Source: Loktanella sp.
Lineage (GTDB): Bacteria > Pseudomonadota > Alphaproteobacteria > Rhodobacterales > Rhodobacteraceae
DNA length: 64,000 bases
Reading direction: 5' to 3'
Assembly: GCA_017390475.1 (NCBI GenBank)
Contig: JAFPBO010000051.1
Span: forward strand, 372,001-436,000
Shown here: in pieces, positions 52,252 through 62,818 of the stretch
How positions within the stretch are numbered: position 1 is the first letter of the stretch
Layout of the letters: every line of letters begins with the position of its first letter
Position numbers and translations under genes: made by a program
Notes under the pieces: model-generated
What the model saw: only the letters and a program-made list of their open reading frames with translations
The model's database searches: none
What the model was told of the DNA's origin: nothing

Positions 52252-52353
52252 ATGATCAAAAGGGGCAGGTTTGCGGGCCTGCCCCATGTTGGGCGCTGTC
52301 TAGCAAAGCTGCAGGCGGGATGCGAGAGGAAAAATCGTCATTGTGACAAAGGT

Positions 52354-54411
<2,058 letters not shown>

Positions 54412-54476
54412 CACCCCTTGCTCTCGCCCGCGCAGGGTGATGCAAGGTAACGCAGATACTCACGAAAGGTGCCCTT

Positions 54477-55883
54477 ATGGACAATAAAGCTGTTCTGAAA
54501 CTGATGAAGGATGAAGAGGTCGATTACGTCGATATCCGCTTCACCGACCCGCGCGGCAAGCTGCAACACGTCACCGTGGTTGCCGACCTTGTTGACGAAG
54601 ACTTCCTTGAAGAAGGCTTCATGTTTGACGGCTCGTCCATTGCCGGTTGGAAATCGATTGACCAATCCGACATGAAACTGATGCCCGATGCGGCCAGCGC
54701 CTATATCGATCCGTTCTATGCCGAAAAGACGTTGTGCGTACATTGCAACGTGGTCGAACCCGATACGATGGAACCCTATGACCGCGACCCACGCGGCACA
54801 GCTGTGAAGGCCGAGGAATATCTGAAAGCCTCCGGCGTGGGCGACACCGCCTATTTCGGGCCGGAAGCTGAATTCTTTGTATTTGACGACGTGCGTTACA
54901 GCGTGTCGATGAACAAAGTCTCGTTCCAGGTCGATGCGCTTGACGGCGCATGGAACACCGATACCGAATATGAAATGGGCAACACTGGCCACCGTCCCGG
55001 CATCAAGGGCGGCTATTTCCCGGTGAACCCGATCGATGACGCGCAGGAAATGCGGTCCGAAATGCTGTCCACGATGAAGCGGATGGGCATGAAGGTCGAC
55101 AAGCACCACCACGAAGTCGCGTCCTGCCAGCATGAGCTGGGTCTGATTTTCGGCACGCTGACGCATCAGGCCGATGAGATCCAGAAATACAAATATGTGA
55201 TCCACAACGTGGCACAGGCCTACGGCAAATCGGCGACTTTCATGCCAAAGCCAATCGCGGGCGACAACGGTACCGGGATGCATGTGAACATGTCGATCTG
55301 GAAAGACGGCAAGCCTTTGTTCGCAGGCGATAAGTACGCCGATCTGTCACAGGAAGCCCTGTATTTCATCGGTGGTATCCTCAAGCACGCCAAGGCGCTG
55401 AACGCGATCACCAACCCGACGACCAACAGCTACAAGCGCCTGATCCCCGGCTTTGAAGCCCCCGTGCTGCGCGCCTATTCCGCGCGTAACCGGTCGGGTT
55501 GCGTCCGTATCCCATGGGCCGAATCCCCCAAGGCAAAACGCGTCGAGGCCCGTTTCCCCGATCCGGCTGCGAACCCATACCTGTGTTTCGCCGCTTTGCT
55601 GATGGCTGGCATCGACGGGATCAAGAACAAGATCGATCCGGGCCCGTCTTCGGACAAAGACCTCTACGATCTGCCACCGGAAGAGCTGGCATCGATCCCG
55701 ACTGTCTGCGGATCTTTGCGCGAAGCCCTGCAAGAACTGGAAGCCGATCACGAATTCCTGCTGGCCGGTGACGTCTTCACCAAATCCCAGCTGGAAGGCT
55801 ATATGGCGCTGCGCTGGGAAGAGGTTTACGCCTACGAGCACACACCGCATCCGATTGAGTATAAGATGTATTACAGCTGCTAA
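54477..55883 (+). CDS. glnA: Glutamine synthetase type I
   Basis: A 468-residue GSI of normal length. Marks are [36 protein letters not shown], the ATP-binding block [28 protein letters not shown] and the adenylylation Tyr in [10 protein letters not shown] near residue 398. It makes glutamine from glutamate and ammonia. GAAAGGTG precedes the start. Confidence 0.98.
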   Translation: MDNKAVLKLMKDEEVDYVDIRFTDPRGKLQHVTVVADLVDEDFLEEGFMFDGSSIAGWKSIDQSDMKLMPDAASAYIDPFYAEKTLCVHCNVVEPDTMEPYDRDPRGTAVKAEEYLKASGVGDTAYFGPEAEFFVFDDVRYSVSMNKVSFQVDALDGAWNTDTEYEMGNTGHRPGIKGGYFPVNPIDDAQEMRSEMLSTMKRMGMKVDKHHHEVASCQHELGLIFGTLTHQADEIQKYKYVIHNVAQAYGKSATFMPKPIAGDNGTGMHVNMSIWKDGKPLFAGDKYADLSQEALYFIGGILKHAKALNAITNPTTNSYKRLIPGFEAPVLRAYSARNRSGCVRIPWAESPKAKRVEARFPDPAANPYLCFAALLMAGIDGIKNKIDPGPSSDKDLYDLPPEELASIPTVCGSLREALQELEADHEFLLAGDVFTKSQLEGYMALRWEEVYAYEHTPHPIEYKMYYSC

Positions 55884-55903
55884 AGGCTGAATGATGGTAA
55901 AAG

Positions 55904-55934
55904 AAAAGGGCGCCCCGCAACGGGCGCCCTTTTT
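55904..55934 (+). terminator. Rho-independent terminator of glnB-glnA
   Basis: A 12-bp stem (AAAAGGGCGCCC with GGGCGCCCTTTT), 6-base loop and T run, 20 bases after the glnA stop. Confidence 0.92.
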
Positions 55935-56003
55935 GCATGGCGTGGCTTGCGAAAACCCACAGAAACACCAATTATGGTGCAATAAGATCAGAGGTCATAT
56001 GTC

Positions 56004-56183
56004 ATGGCGAACAAGAAACCAAAATCAGCGACGGTCAACCGATCAGCCATGACAGGGCGCTTTGTTGTGCGTGAAGACGGCGGGCCTGCGACAACCCATC
56101 AGGTCAAGCCGAAATCAGCCGCCGTGATCCGCGAAAGTGTCGCAAAAAACAGGGACGCTTTGCAGCGGTTGGCAAATCGGTAA
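56004..56183 (+). CDS. Small putative antitoxin upstream of a Doc/Fic-like toxin
   Basis: A 59-residue reading frame from ATG 56004 to TAA 56183, preceded by AGAGG. The product is basic, MANKKPKSATVNRSAMTGRF at the start, and contains TGRFVVRED followed by KPKSAAVIRESVAKNRDALQ. The Thr-Gly-Arg-Phe-Val pattern is one I associate with short antitoxins. Its end overlaps the start of the Doc-like gene by 47 bases, as in many toxin-antitoxin pairs. Identification rests on size, overlap and that motif only. Confidence 0.6.
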   Translation: MANKKPKSATVNRSAMTGRFVVREDGGPATTHQVKPKSAAVIRESVAKNRDALQRLANR

Positions 56184-56559
56184 ACGCCATTACCGCGTCA
56201 CTTTTGCGGACGCCTTGGAAGCGCATGAAATGTCGCTTGATGCCTTCGGTGGGCTGCGCGGTATCAGCAATATTGATAATATCCTAGGCGCACTGGGTCG
56301 TCCATATCACGGCTATCACCGCATGATTTGGGCCAAGGGTGCAGCCCTGTTGCATGGCGTTGCGTCGAGCCACGGATTCAACGATGGCAACAAACGCACG
56401 TCTTGGCTGTTGACAGAGCTCTTGTTTGAGCGTTGTGGCTATGCGCTGGACTTGCGCGAGGATGACCGGCTTGATGATATAGTGGTCGCCGTTGTCGAAG
56501 GGACCATGACACAGACCGATTTGGAAAATTGGTTGAAGGAACGCACCGTGCGTACATGA
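56137..56559 (+). CDS. Doc/Fic family toxin
   Basis: A protein of up to 140 residues with the Fic core HGFNDGNKRTSWLL (His79 to Arg87). The Lys in place of the second Gly of HxFxxGNGR is the Doc-type variant, and Doc phosphorylates elongation factor Tu rather than adding AMP. The N-terminal VTFADALEAHEMSLDAFGG and ISNIDNILGALGRPYHGYH match the Doc fold. The GTG at 56137 is the only usual start in frame; it lies inside the antitoxin gene and has no clear ribosome site, so translation coupling is likely. The adjacent DNA has no mobile element genes. Confidence 0.8.
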   Translation: MSQKTGTLCSGWQIGKRHYRVTFADALEAHEMSLDAFGGLRGISNIDNILGALGRPYHGYHRMIWAKGAALLHGVASSHGFNDGNKRTSWLLTELLFERCGYALDLREDDRLDDIVVAVVEGTMTQTDLENWLKERTVRT

Positions 56560-56680
56560 TACATATTTGCTGCATCAGATGATCGGTGATCGTCAAAGCA
56601 ACAGCCATAATCAGGACTCAAACAAAAAAAAGCGCGGACCTTTCAGCCCGCGCCTTTCATCTCTCAATCTCACCCGGCGC

Positions 56681-57286
56681 TTATTTCCGCGCGTCGCCAA
56701 TCAGCTTCCACAGGCCCGGCAGCAGCAGGGCCGCCAGACCCAGTTTCAGTGCGTCGCCCAAAAGGAACGGTGTCAGACCCCAGGCGAAGATCGGCTGGTC
56801 AAAGCCGTAGAGCACGCCGAGCCAGGCCACACCCGGCACATAGATCAGTACATTGCCGATCAGCATGGCGAGCGCCATCATCACCACCGACCGGTCCCAG
56901 CCGGCGCGGGCGGCATACCCGAGCGCCAAGGTTGCCAGCACATAGCCGACCAGATAGCCGCCGGTGCTGCCCATCATATAGCTGATGCCGTAAGCTTCTG
57001 CGCTGGAGCTTTGGAACACGTCAAAGCCGAGCATACCGACGATCATCCAGCCCAGCATCGTCGCCAGACCCAGACGCGGGCCATAGGCGGCGGCGACGGT
57101 CAGCACGGCGAAAGTGCCCATGCTGATCGCGACGGGGCTGCCGGGGACCGGGACTTTGATCTTGGCCATTACCGCCAGAACGATGATGCCCAGCACCACC
57201 ATCAGCGCCTGTTTGACGCGCAGGGCGGTGCCCTGCTGCGGACCGAAGGCTTCGGTCAGGACTCTGTCATTCAATGCGAGGGCCAT
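56681..57286 (-). CDS. bioY: Biotin transporter BioY
   Basis: A 201-residue membrane protein with six hydrophobic segments. The ATG at 57286 begins MALALNDRVLTEAFGP; family blocks are VPVPGSPVAISMGTFAVLTV, SYMMGSTGGYLVGYVLA and LTPFLLGDALKLGLAALLLP. It is the substrate-binding subunit of an energy-coupling-factor biotin transporter; no bioM or bioN lies nearby, so it works alone or with a shared module. Confidence 0.93.
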   Translation of the reverse strand: MALALNDRVLTEAFGPQQGTALRVKQALMVVLGIIVLAVMAKIKVPVPGSPVAISMGTFAVLTVAAAYGPRLGLATMLGWMIVGMLGFDVFQSSSAEAYGISYMMGSTGGYLVGYVLATLALGYAARAGWDRSVVMMALAMLIGNVLIYVPGVAWLGVLYGFDQPIFAWGLTPFLLGDALKLGLAALLLPGLWKLIGDARK

Positions 57287-57382
57287 GTGCCGCTCTCCCC
57301 TATTGTGAATTCGTGACATATTTATTGCTGATGCTGCGTCGCGGCGCAAGCGCTCGTCGCGTCGGGTAGATTTTAATCCACC

Positions 57383-57796
57383 TTACCGGGTGTAATCCGT
57401 GACGGAGGTGTAATCCTTGCGCGGGCCATTCACCACCCAGGTCGCGCGCCAATCGGGCCAGCGGGTGAAATCATAGGTGACAGTATAATAATCTTCCCCG
57501 CAGGGATGGTCAGTGCCCGCCGCCTGCCCTGTTGGCGTGAAGCTGTGGAAATCACCGCCATCGGCGAAACGGATGACCACGCGGTCTGGCAGGAATTGCC
57601 AGCGATAGGCGCGTGTCGCCTGCATCGGCGGGGCGGTGCCGAACCGCATCTGGCCTGTTTCCACATAATCCAGCCCGTCATCGCCCATGGGTGTCAGCAG
57701 TGCCGTGCCGGTGAATTCCCCCCGCATCCCGCCATGCCGGTCGTCGATCCGGCGCGCCAGATGCCAATTCCCTGCAAAATCACTGCGCCCCAGCAC
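57383..57796 (-). CDS. DUF6314 family protein
   Basis: A 137-residue protein with the pattern LGRSDFAGNWHLARRIDDR, FTGTALLTPMGDDGLDYVE, YRWQFLPDRVVIRFADGGDF and a C-terminal YDFTRWPDWRATWVVNGPRKD. I place it in DUF6314, a small beta-rich family of unknown function common in Rhodobacteraceae. Start GTG at 57796 follows AAGGA by 7 bases; upstream in-frame ATGs run into the purB leader. Divergent from purB. Confidence 0.75.
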   Translation of the reverse strand: MLGRSDFAGNWHLARRIDDRHGGMRGEFTGTALLTPMGDDGLDYVETGQMRFGTAPPMQATRAYRWQFLPDRVVIRFADGGDFHSFTPTGQAAGTDHPCGEDYYTVTYDFTRWPDWRATWVVNGPRKDYTSVTDYTR

Positions 57797-57890
57797 ATCA
57801 ACATCCTTGTTCTTGGGTTGAGGCCGCGCCCCTTCCCTTTTATGACGCAAAGGCAATCTGCTGCCCAGACCCATCAAAAAGGTGCCTCTC

Positions 57891-59198
57891 ATGATCCCAC
57901 GTTATTCCCGCCCCGAAATGACCGATATCTGGGAGCCTGCCACCAAGTTCCGCATCTGGTACGAGATCGAGGCGCATGCCTGCGACGCGCAGGCCGCGAT
58001 TGGCGTGATCCCGGCGGAAAATGCGGCGGCGGTGTGGAAAGCCAAGGATGTGGCCTTTGACGTGGCGCGGATTGATGAGATCGAGGCGGTGACCAAACAT
58101 GACGTCATCGCCTTTCTGACCCATCTGGCCGAGATCATCGGGCAGGATACTGCCCGGTTTGTCCACCAAGGGATGACATCATCGGATGTGCTGGACACGA
58201 CGTTCAACGTGCAATTGGTGCGCGCGAGCGATCTGCTGCTCGCAGGTATGGACCGCGTGCTGGCGGCGCTGAAAACCCGCGCGCTGGAACATAAGGACAC
58301 CGTGCGGATCGGGCGCAGCCATGGCATTCACGCAGAACCGACGACAATGGGTCTGACCTTTGCCCGGTTCTATGCCGAAATGGACCGGAACCGCGCCCGT
58401 CTGGTCAATGCGCGGGCCGAGATTGCGACGGGTGCCATTTCCGGGGCTGTCGGGACCTTCGCCAATATCGATCCTTCGGTCGAGGAACATGTCTGCGCGC
58501 AGCTGGGCCTGACACCGGAACCGATCAGCACGCAGGTGATCCCGCGCGACCGGCATGCGATGTTCTTTGCCACTTTGGGTGTGATCGCATCCAGCATTGA
58601 AAACATCGCCATCGAGATCCGCCATATGCAGCGCACCGAAGTGCTGGAGGCAGAGGAATTCTTTTCCGCCGGGCAAAAGGGCAGTTCCGCCATGCCGCAT
58701 AAACGCAACCCGGTGCTGACCGAAAACCTGACCGGGCTGGCGCGGCTGGTGCGGATGTCGGTGGTGCCTGCGATGGAAAACGTGGCCCTGTGGCATGAGC
58801 GCGATATCAGCCATTCATCTGTCGAACGCGCCATCGGGCCGGATACGACGATCACGCTGGATTTCGCGCTGCACCGGCTGGCGGGGGTGATCGAAAAACT
58901 GGTGATCTATCCCGAAAACATGCTGGCCAATATGAATAAATTCCGGGGGCTGGTGATGTCGCAACGGGTACTTTTGGCGCTGACGCAGGCCGGGGTGAAC
59001 CGCGAAGATGCCTATAAAATGGTGCAGCGCAATGCGATGCGGGTCTGGGAACAGGGGGCCGATTTCAAGACCGAGCTGCTCGCCGATGCCGATGTGCTGG
59101 CTGCGCTGACACCCGCCGAGATCGAAGAGAAATTCGACCTCGGGTATCATGTGAAACATGTCGATACGATTTTCGCGCGGGTGTTCGGCGCGACGTAA
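57891..59198 (+). CDS. purB: Adenylosuccinate lyase
   Basis: A 435-residue fumarase-superfamily enzyme acting twice in purine synthesis (SAICAR and adenylosuccinate cleavage). It starts MIPRYSRPEMTDIWEPATKF at ATG 57891 after AAGGTG, has RIGRSHGIHAEPTTMGLTF with the general acid His, and the signature GSSAMPHKRNPVLTENL with the catalytic Ser in the flexible loop. Length is normal. Confidence 0.96.
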   Translation: MIPRYSRPEMTDIWEPATKFRIWYEIEAHACDAQAAIGVIPAENAAAVWKAKDVAFDVARIDEIEAVTKHDVIAFLTHLAEIIGQDTARFVHQGMTSSDVLDTTFNVQLVRASDLLLAGMDRVLAALKTRALEHKDTVRIGRSHGIHAEPTTMGLTFARFYAEMDRNRARLVNARAEIATGAISGAVGTFANIDPSVEEHVCAQLGLTPEPISTQVIPRDRHAMFFATLGVIASSIENIAIEIRHMQRTEVLEAEEFFSAGQKGSSAMPHKRNPVLTENLTGLARLVRMSVVPAMENVALWHERDISHSSVERAIGPDTTITLDFALHRLAGVIEKLVIYPENMLANMNKFRGLVMSQRVLLALTQAGVNREDAYKMVQRNAMRVWEQGADFKTELLADADVLAALTPAEIEEKFDLGYHVKHVDTIFARVFGAT

Positions 59199-59210
59199 GG
59201 CAGGGTCTAC

Positions 59211-59234
59211 ATCCGGGCGGGACCACGCCCGGAT
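59211..59234. terminator. Stem-loop between purB and luxI
   Basis: ATCCGGGCG and CGCCCGGAT form a perfect 9-bp stem around GGACCA, 12 bases after purB and 18 bases from the convergent luxI stop. There is no T run on either side. Confidence 0.55.
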
Positions 59235-59252
59235 ATCCAGGCAGGCGCGGTT

Positions 59253-59930
59253 TCAGTGCGGTGAAGCCGCGTAAGTGGGCTGTGACTGCGGCGTGGTCCG
59301 GTCATGATCTGCGGATGTGGCCGCCTGTGTCAGTGATGAGCGCGACTGCTGGCCCACGGGCATGCTCAGCACGACATAGCGGCGTCCATCCTCGGCATTG
59401 ACATAGGGTTCGCCGATCATCCGTGGCGCGTAACCGAATTTACGCAGGGTGCGCATCAGTGACGGTGGGCTGAGCGACATCAGATCGGTTGCATTCTGGG
59501 CAACGGCCTGTTCGACAAGACCGTCGACAATCAGTTCCAGACAGCGCGCGCTGGCAGCCTGATCCTTGATCTCCGACGACACAACCAGACGGGTGCATTC
59601 CCAGATATTCGCGGTGACAAAAGCTTCTGGCACCACCGATGCGGGAATGCCGATGATCTTACCCTCGATTGCATCGCGCAACATATAAGTATGTGATCCC
59701 CAGCGGGCGGTTGTGGCCATGGCCCGACCCCCGCCGATCACCTTGCCGTCGCGCAGCACCAGCGAATAATAGGCTTGCGGGTTGTCGTATTGATCCATCT
59801 CCACATCATCGTCATGCGGGATGTCCCAACCCAGCTGGTCGACAAAAACTTGCTTGCGCAAGGCAAGATATTCGAAAAACGCAGTGCCATGTTTGTGCAA
59901 TTGCGTCAGATTGAACGTGATCTTTTCCAT
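59253..59930 (-). CDS. luxI: Acyl-homoserine-lactone synthase (LuxI family)
   Basis: A 225-residue autoinducer synthase. All diagnostic residues are in place: Arg25, Phe29 and Trp35 in LRKQVFVDQLGWDIP, Asp46 and Asp49 in EMDQYDNPQAYYS, Arg69 in GGGRAM, and Glu111 and Arg114 in ECTRLVVSS. It uses acyl-ACP and S-adenosylmethionine to make an AHL signal. GAGGGA precedes the start. A 28-base inverted repeat lies 33 bases upstream. The luxR gene lies just upstream on the same strand, the usual order in Rhodobacteraceae. The last 25 residues (Ser/Thr/Gln-rich) are a non-conserved tail. Confidence 0.94.
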   Translation of the reverse strand: MEKITFNLTQLHKHGTAFFEYLALRKQVFVDQLGWDIPHDDDVEMDQYDNPQAYYSLVLRDGKVIGGGRAMATTARWGSHTYMLRDAIEGKIIGIPASVVPEAFVTANIWECTRLVVSSEIKDQAASARCLELIVDGLVEQAVAQNATDLMSLSPPSLMRTLRKFGYAPRMIGEPYVNAEDGRRYVVLSMPVGQQSRSSLTQAATSADHDRTTPQSQPTYAASPH

Positions 59931-59962
59931 AGGTCCCTCATTTGCCAGGCGATATTGCGGTC

Positions 59963-59990
59963 AGGCTTGCATCTCTGGATTGCAAAGCCT
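59963..59990. promoter_or_regulatory. Inverted repeat before luxI (lux-box-like candidate)
   Basis: AGGCTTGCA (59963-59971) and TGCAAAGCCT (59981-59990) are inverted copies with one extra A, separated by 9 bases. It sits between luxR and luxI, about 33 bases before the luxI ATG. Size and position suit a LuxR operator controlling luxI; a hairpin in the luxR 3' end is the alternative, although no T run follows. Confidence 0.45.
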
Positions 59991-60052
59991 GCCTCACATT
60001 AACGATTTATCGCGAATTTTAGGTATATAAGAGGGAAAAAATCGACAAAGTG

Positions 60053-60661
60053 TCAGATTAAACCATATTGATTTGCCAAGGCCGCTGCCTGAGTGCCGGT
60101 TTTCGCACCAAGTTTGAGCTTGGCATTCTTTAGTCGCTGCTTGACCGCGCCTTCGCTGACGCCCAGGTCATGCGCAATTTCCTTGAGCCGCTTGCCGTCC
60201 TTGACCATGCGCAATGCTTCTAGTTCGGCGCGGGTCAGGTTGGTGGGCGGCGCCGTTTCGCCATGACGTCGCGTCAGGAAAGCATGCAGCAATTTGATTT
60301 CCAGATCACTGAATTCCCGGTCCGGACGGGTAAAGCTGCCAAAGGATCGTTGCGCGCCACTGCCGCTGTCCATCACCGACACTGTGACGCCAAACCGCAG
60401 GCCAAAGCTGCGCGCCTGCAGAATGACCCGTTTGGGGTCCTCTTGTTCCAGCTCGCTCCACCGGCAGGCACCGGTATTGCCATAGGCCCAGCGAACCGCC
60501 GGATCGAACAACATAAACCTTTGTTTAGTATAGTGATCTACCCAATCCGCAGGCAATGCATTGGCTTCTTCCATGGGGAAGGCAAAGCCGATGCGCAACG
60601 CAATGTAATATCCGGACGGCGCAAGTTGCGCGATATCGTCCGGCCCCAATAATGCACACAT
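60053..60661 (-). CDS. luxR: LuxR-family AHL-responsive regulator
   Basis: A 202-residue quorum-sensing regulator, shorter than the typical 240. The autoinducer-binding domain keeps the family residues Trp40, Tyr44, Asp53-Pro54, Trp68 and Gly91 (DWVDHYTKQ, LFDPAVRWAYGN, GACRWSELE, LRFGVTVS). The GerE-type helix-turn-helix is residues 142-202 with LTRAELEALRMVKDGK and AHDLGVSEGAVKQRLKNAKL. AGAGGGA precedes the ATG. It should respond to the AHL made by the downstream luxI. A homologous, HTH-less gene is divergent at 60800. Confidence 0.92.
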   Translation of the reverse strand: MCALLGPDDIAQLAPSGYYIALRIGFAFPMEEANALPADWVDHYTKQRFMLFDPAVRWAYGNTGACRWSELEQEDPKRVILQARSFGLRFGVTVSVMDSGSGAQRSFGSFTRPDREFSDLEIKLLHAFLTRRHGETAPPTNLTRAELEALRMVKDGKRLKEIAHDLGVSEGAVKQRLKNAKLKLGAKTGTQAAALANQYGLI

Positions 60662-60799
60662 AAAAATCCCTCTGACCTCGCCGCTGCGACAAAGGTCTTG
60701 TTGTAGCTCAATTGTTACCTATACACTGGGGACACTCAACGGCGTTGCTTTATTATCGCCAGTTTAGACAAGTTAGCAACCAGAAAGCGAGTTCGCAAT

Positions 60800-61288
60800 A
60801 TGACTGGCACGGGGTTTGACCTCAGTAAGACACTTGGGGAATTCAAACTGCGCGCGGCCTCTGGCTATGCGATGGGTCTGCATATCAATTTCACCACACC
60901 GGCATATTTTTTCCAAAGCTATCCCCGTGCCTGGCTGGATCATTATTCACAGGCCGGGCTGTTGATGAGAGATCCGACGGTATCCTGGTGTTTTGAAAAT
61001 ACCGGATTTTGCCGTTGGTCCGACATGGATGATCCGGCGGGCGTTTTAACGCAGGCCGCTGAATTTGGCATGAGATACGGCATTTCCTATGCAACCAATC
61101 TGTCCGGCAGTCACAGCATGGCCGGTTTTGCCCGGCCCGACCGTGAATATACAGATTCGGAAATCGCGGAACTGACTGAATTATTTGACATCCTGCATGA
61201 GGCGACGCGCCAGCAGGCCTCGCTGCCGGCAGCGACGGTCGAGCAATTGAAAAAGATGTCGATCATCGTCACCCATCCGGGATCGTAA
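60800..61288 (+). CDS. Autoinducer-binding domain protein without HTH (LuxR paralogue)
   Basis: A 162-residue protein homologous along its length to the AHL-binding half of the adjacent LuxR. Matching pairs include AWLDHYSQ with DWVDHYTK, ENTGFCRWSDM with GNTGACRWSEL, FGMRYGIS with FGLRFGVT, and ARPDREYTDSEI with TRPDREFSDLEI. The ligand residues Trp45, Tyr49, Asp58-Pro59, Trp73 and Gly94 are all kept. The frame ends about 20 residues after the domain, in ATVEQLKKMSIIVTHPGS, with no HTH and no HTH remnant in the following bases. It could bind AHL or pair with LuxR and act as an inhibitor or signal buffer; this is inference. It is divergent from luxR by 138 bases. Confidence 0.85.
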   Translation: MTGTGFDLSKTLGEFKLRAASGYAMGLHINFTTPAYFFQSYPRAWLDHYSQAGLLMRDPTVSWCFENTGFCRWSDMDDPAGVLTQAAEFGMRYGISYATNLSGSHSMAGFARPDREYTDSEIAELTELFDILHEATRQQASLPAATVEQLKKMSIIVTHPGS

Positions 61289-61323
61289 CGGATTTTTCAC
61301 CCCTGACATGGTAATCTGCGGGC

Positions 61324-62364
61324 ATGAGCTTCATGTCCGACCTTCCCGATGCCACGCTGACCCGTCGCCGCAAGGCCGCGATTGTGGTGCAGATGCTGAT
61401 CGCCGATGGTGGCAGCCTGCCGTTATCCTCTCTGCCCGAATCATTGCAGGAAACCCTGACTGCGGAACTGGCGGCGCTGCGCCTGCTGGACCGCGCCACG
61501 ATGGATGCGGTGGCGGCAGAATTTGCCGGTGAACTCGACCGGATCGGCATGGCGGCACCCGGCAGCCGGGATGCGGCGATAACCGCGCTGGCCGATCATC
61601 TGAGCCCGGATCTGGCACAACGTTTGCAGGCGCAACGCGCCGCCGTGCGCGACGGCGATCATTGGCCTGTGCTGGCCGATCTTCCGGTGGACCGGCTGGC
61701 GCAGATCATGCAGGCCGAAAGCGTCGAAATCGGCGCTGTGGCGCTTTCCAAATTGCCGGTCACCAAAGCGGCAGAGGTGCTGGCAAAAACCCCCGGCGAC
61801 CGCGCCCGCCGGATCACCTATGCCATGTCACTGACCGCCGCGATCGCCCCGGCCATGGTGCAGCGGATCGGCCGTGCGCTGGCACAGGATTACGGCAGCG
61901 ACCGCCCGGTTGCCTTTGACAAAGCCCCGGCACAACGGCTGGGCGCGATCCTGATGTCCACGCCGCAGGACACGCGCGACGATCTGCTGAACGGGCTGGG
62001 CGCACAGGATGAAGATTTCGCCAGCGACCTGCGCCGGGCGATCTTTACCTTCAAGGATATAGCGACAAGGGTGAAACCCGCCGATATCGCCAATTGCCTG
62101 CGCGCAGTGGATGCCCCGGTGTTGAGCACCGCGCTGGCCGCAGCGCTGGCCGGGGATGCCGCGCTGGCGGCGGCGGCGGAACATATCCTTGACAATATCT
62201 CGCAACGGATGGCCGCGCAGATGCGCGACGATGCCCGCGACCGCGGCGCGGTGAAAAAGACCGATGGCGAGGCTGCGATGGCCACCGTCAGCGCCGCAGT
62301 GCGGGATCTGGTTGACAGCGGGGCGATCACCCTGCGCGACATGGATGCAGAGGGTGAGGCATGA
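61324..62364 (+). CDS. fliG: Divergent flagellar motor switch protein FliG
   Basis: A 346-residue FliG-like protein. It starts TLTRRRKAAIVVQMLIADGG, has a middle domain with LSKLPVTKAAEVLAKTP, and the C-terminal domain DLRRAIFTFKDIATRVKPAD and ILDNISQRMAAQMRDDARD with the charged face that meets the stator. The usual EHPQ motif of the middle domain, which contacts FliM, reads ESVE (132-135). No other flagellar gene is in the window; the neighbour upstream is the AHL-binding gene. Two ATGs (61324, 61333) are possible and neither has a strong ribosome site. Confidence 0.8.
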   Translation: MSFMSDLPDATLTRRRKAAIVVQMLIADGGSLPLSSLPESLQETLTAELAALRLLDRATMDAVAAEFAGELDRIGMAAPGSRDAAITALADHLSPDLAQRLQAQRAAVRDGDHWPVLADLPVDRLAQIMQAESVEIGAVALSKLPVTKAAEVLAKTPGDRARRITYAMSLTAAIAPAMVQRIGRALAQDYGSDRPVAFDKAPAQRLGAILMSTPQDTRDDLLNGLGAQDEDFASDLRRAIFTFKDIATRVKPADIANCLRAVDAPVLSTALAAALAGDAALAAAAEHILDNISQRMAAQMRDDARDRGAVKKTDGEAAMATVSAAVRDLVDSGAITLRDMDAEGEA

Positions 62365-62818
62365 CCGCTGCGACAACCTGCCCGAAGGGGGAGTGTCACG
62401 GCGGATAAGGACTGGCTACGCCTGTCGAGCTGGCTGGTCGGCAGATGCGGCGGGCCTGCGGCAGGCGCGACAGGCCTATGGGGCGGGCGCGGGTTGCGCA
62501 TTCTTCGCCCGATGCATCACCGGTAGGGTGGGTCAGGACCCACCTTACCTGCCCGATTGCCAGGTCAGCCCATGCCGTCAGGGTGCAATATCGGCGACGA
62601 CCTGTGGCAGAACAGTCTTGCCACCTGCGATTTCCGCCAAGGCACTGTCGTAGGGTGGGTCAGAACCCACCCCGTCCGAGCCCCCGACCCAACATCGCCG
62701 CGCCCCACCTATCCGGTCACTGCCGTATTCGCGTGGACACAGGCCGCGGTTGCGCTTAATCCTGCGCCATGACCCAAGCCCATGCCCCCCTTGGTCTGAC
62801 CCGGCATCCGGACAGCCC
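62365..62818. repeat. Intergenic region with two palindromic repeats
   Basis: About 450 bases between fliG and the acyltransferase gene. Two hairpins are clear: GGTGGGTC-AG-GACCCACC (62527-62544) and GGGTGGGT-CAGA-ACCCACCC (62653-62672), both preceded by GTAGGG, as in the palindrome families at 36884 and 50550. Short open frames here look like chance frames in GC-rich DNA. No promoter was identified. Confidence 0.7.

Noticed and set aside
57287..57382. BioR operator upstream of bioY
   Set aside because: The expected TTATMKATAA-type palindrome is not present in the intergenic region; only an AT-rich patch around 57318 was seen.
62365..62818. Short open frames between fliG and the acyltransferase gene
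   Set aside because: They cross the palindromic repeats, lack ribosome sites and have no recognisable sequence pattern.
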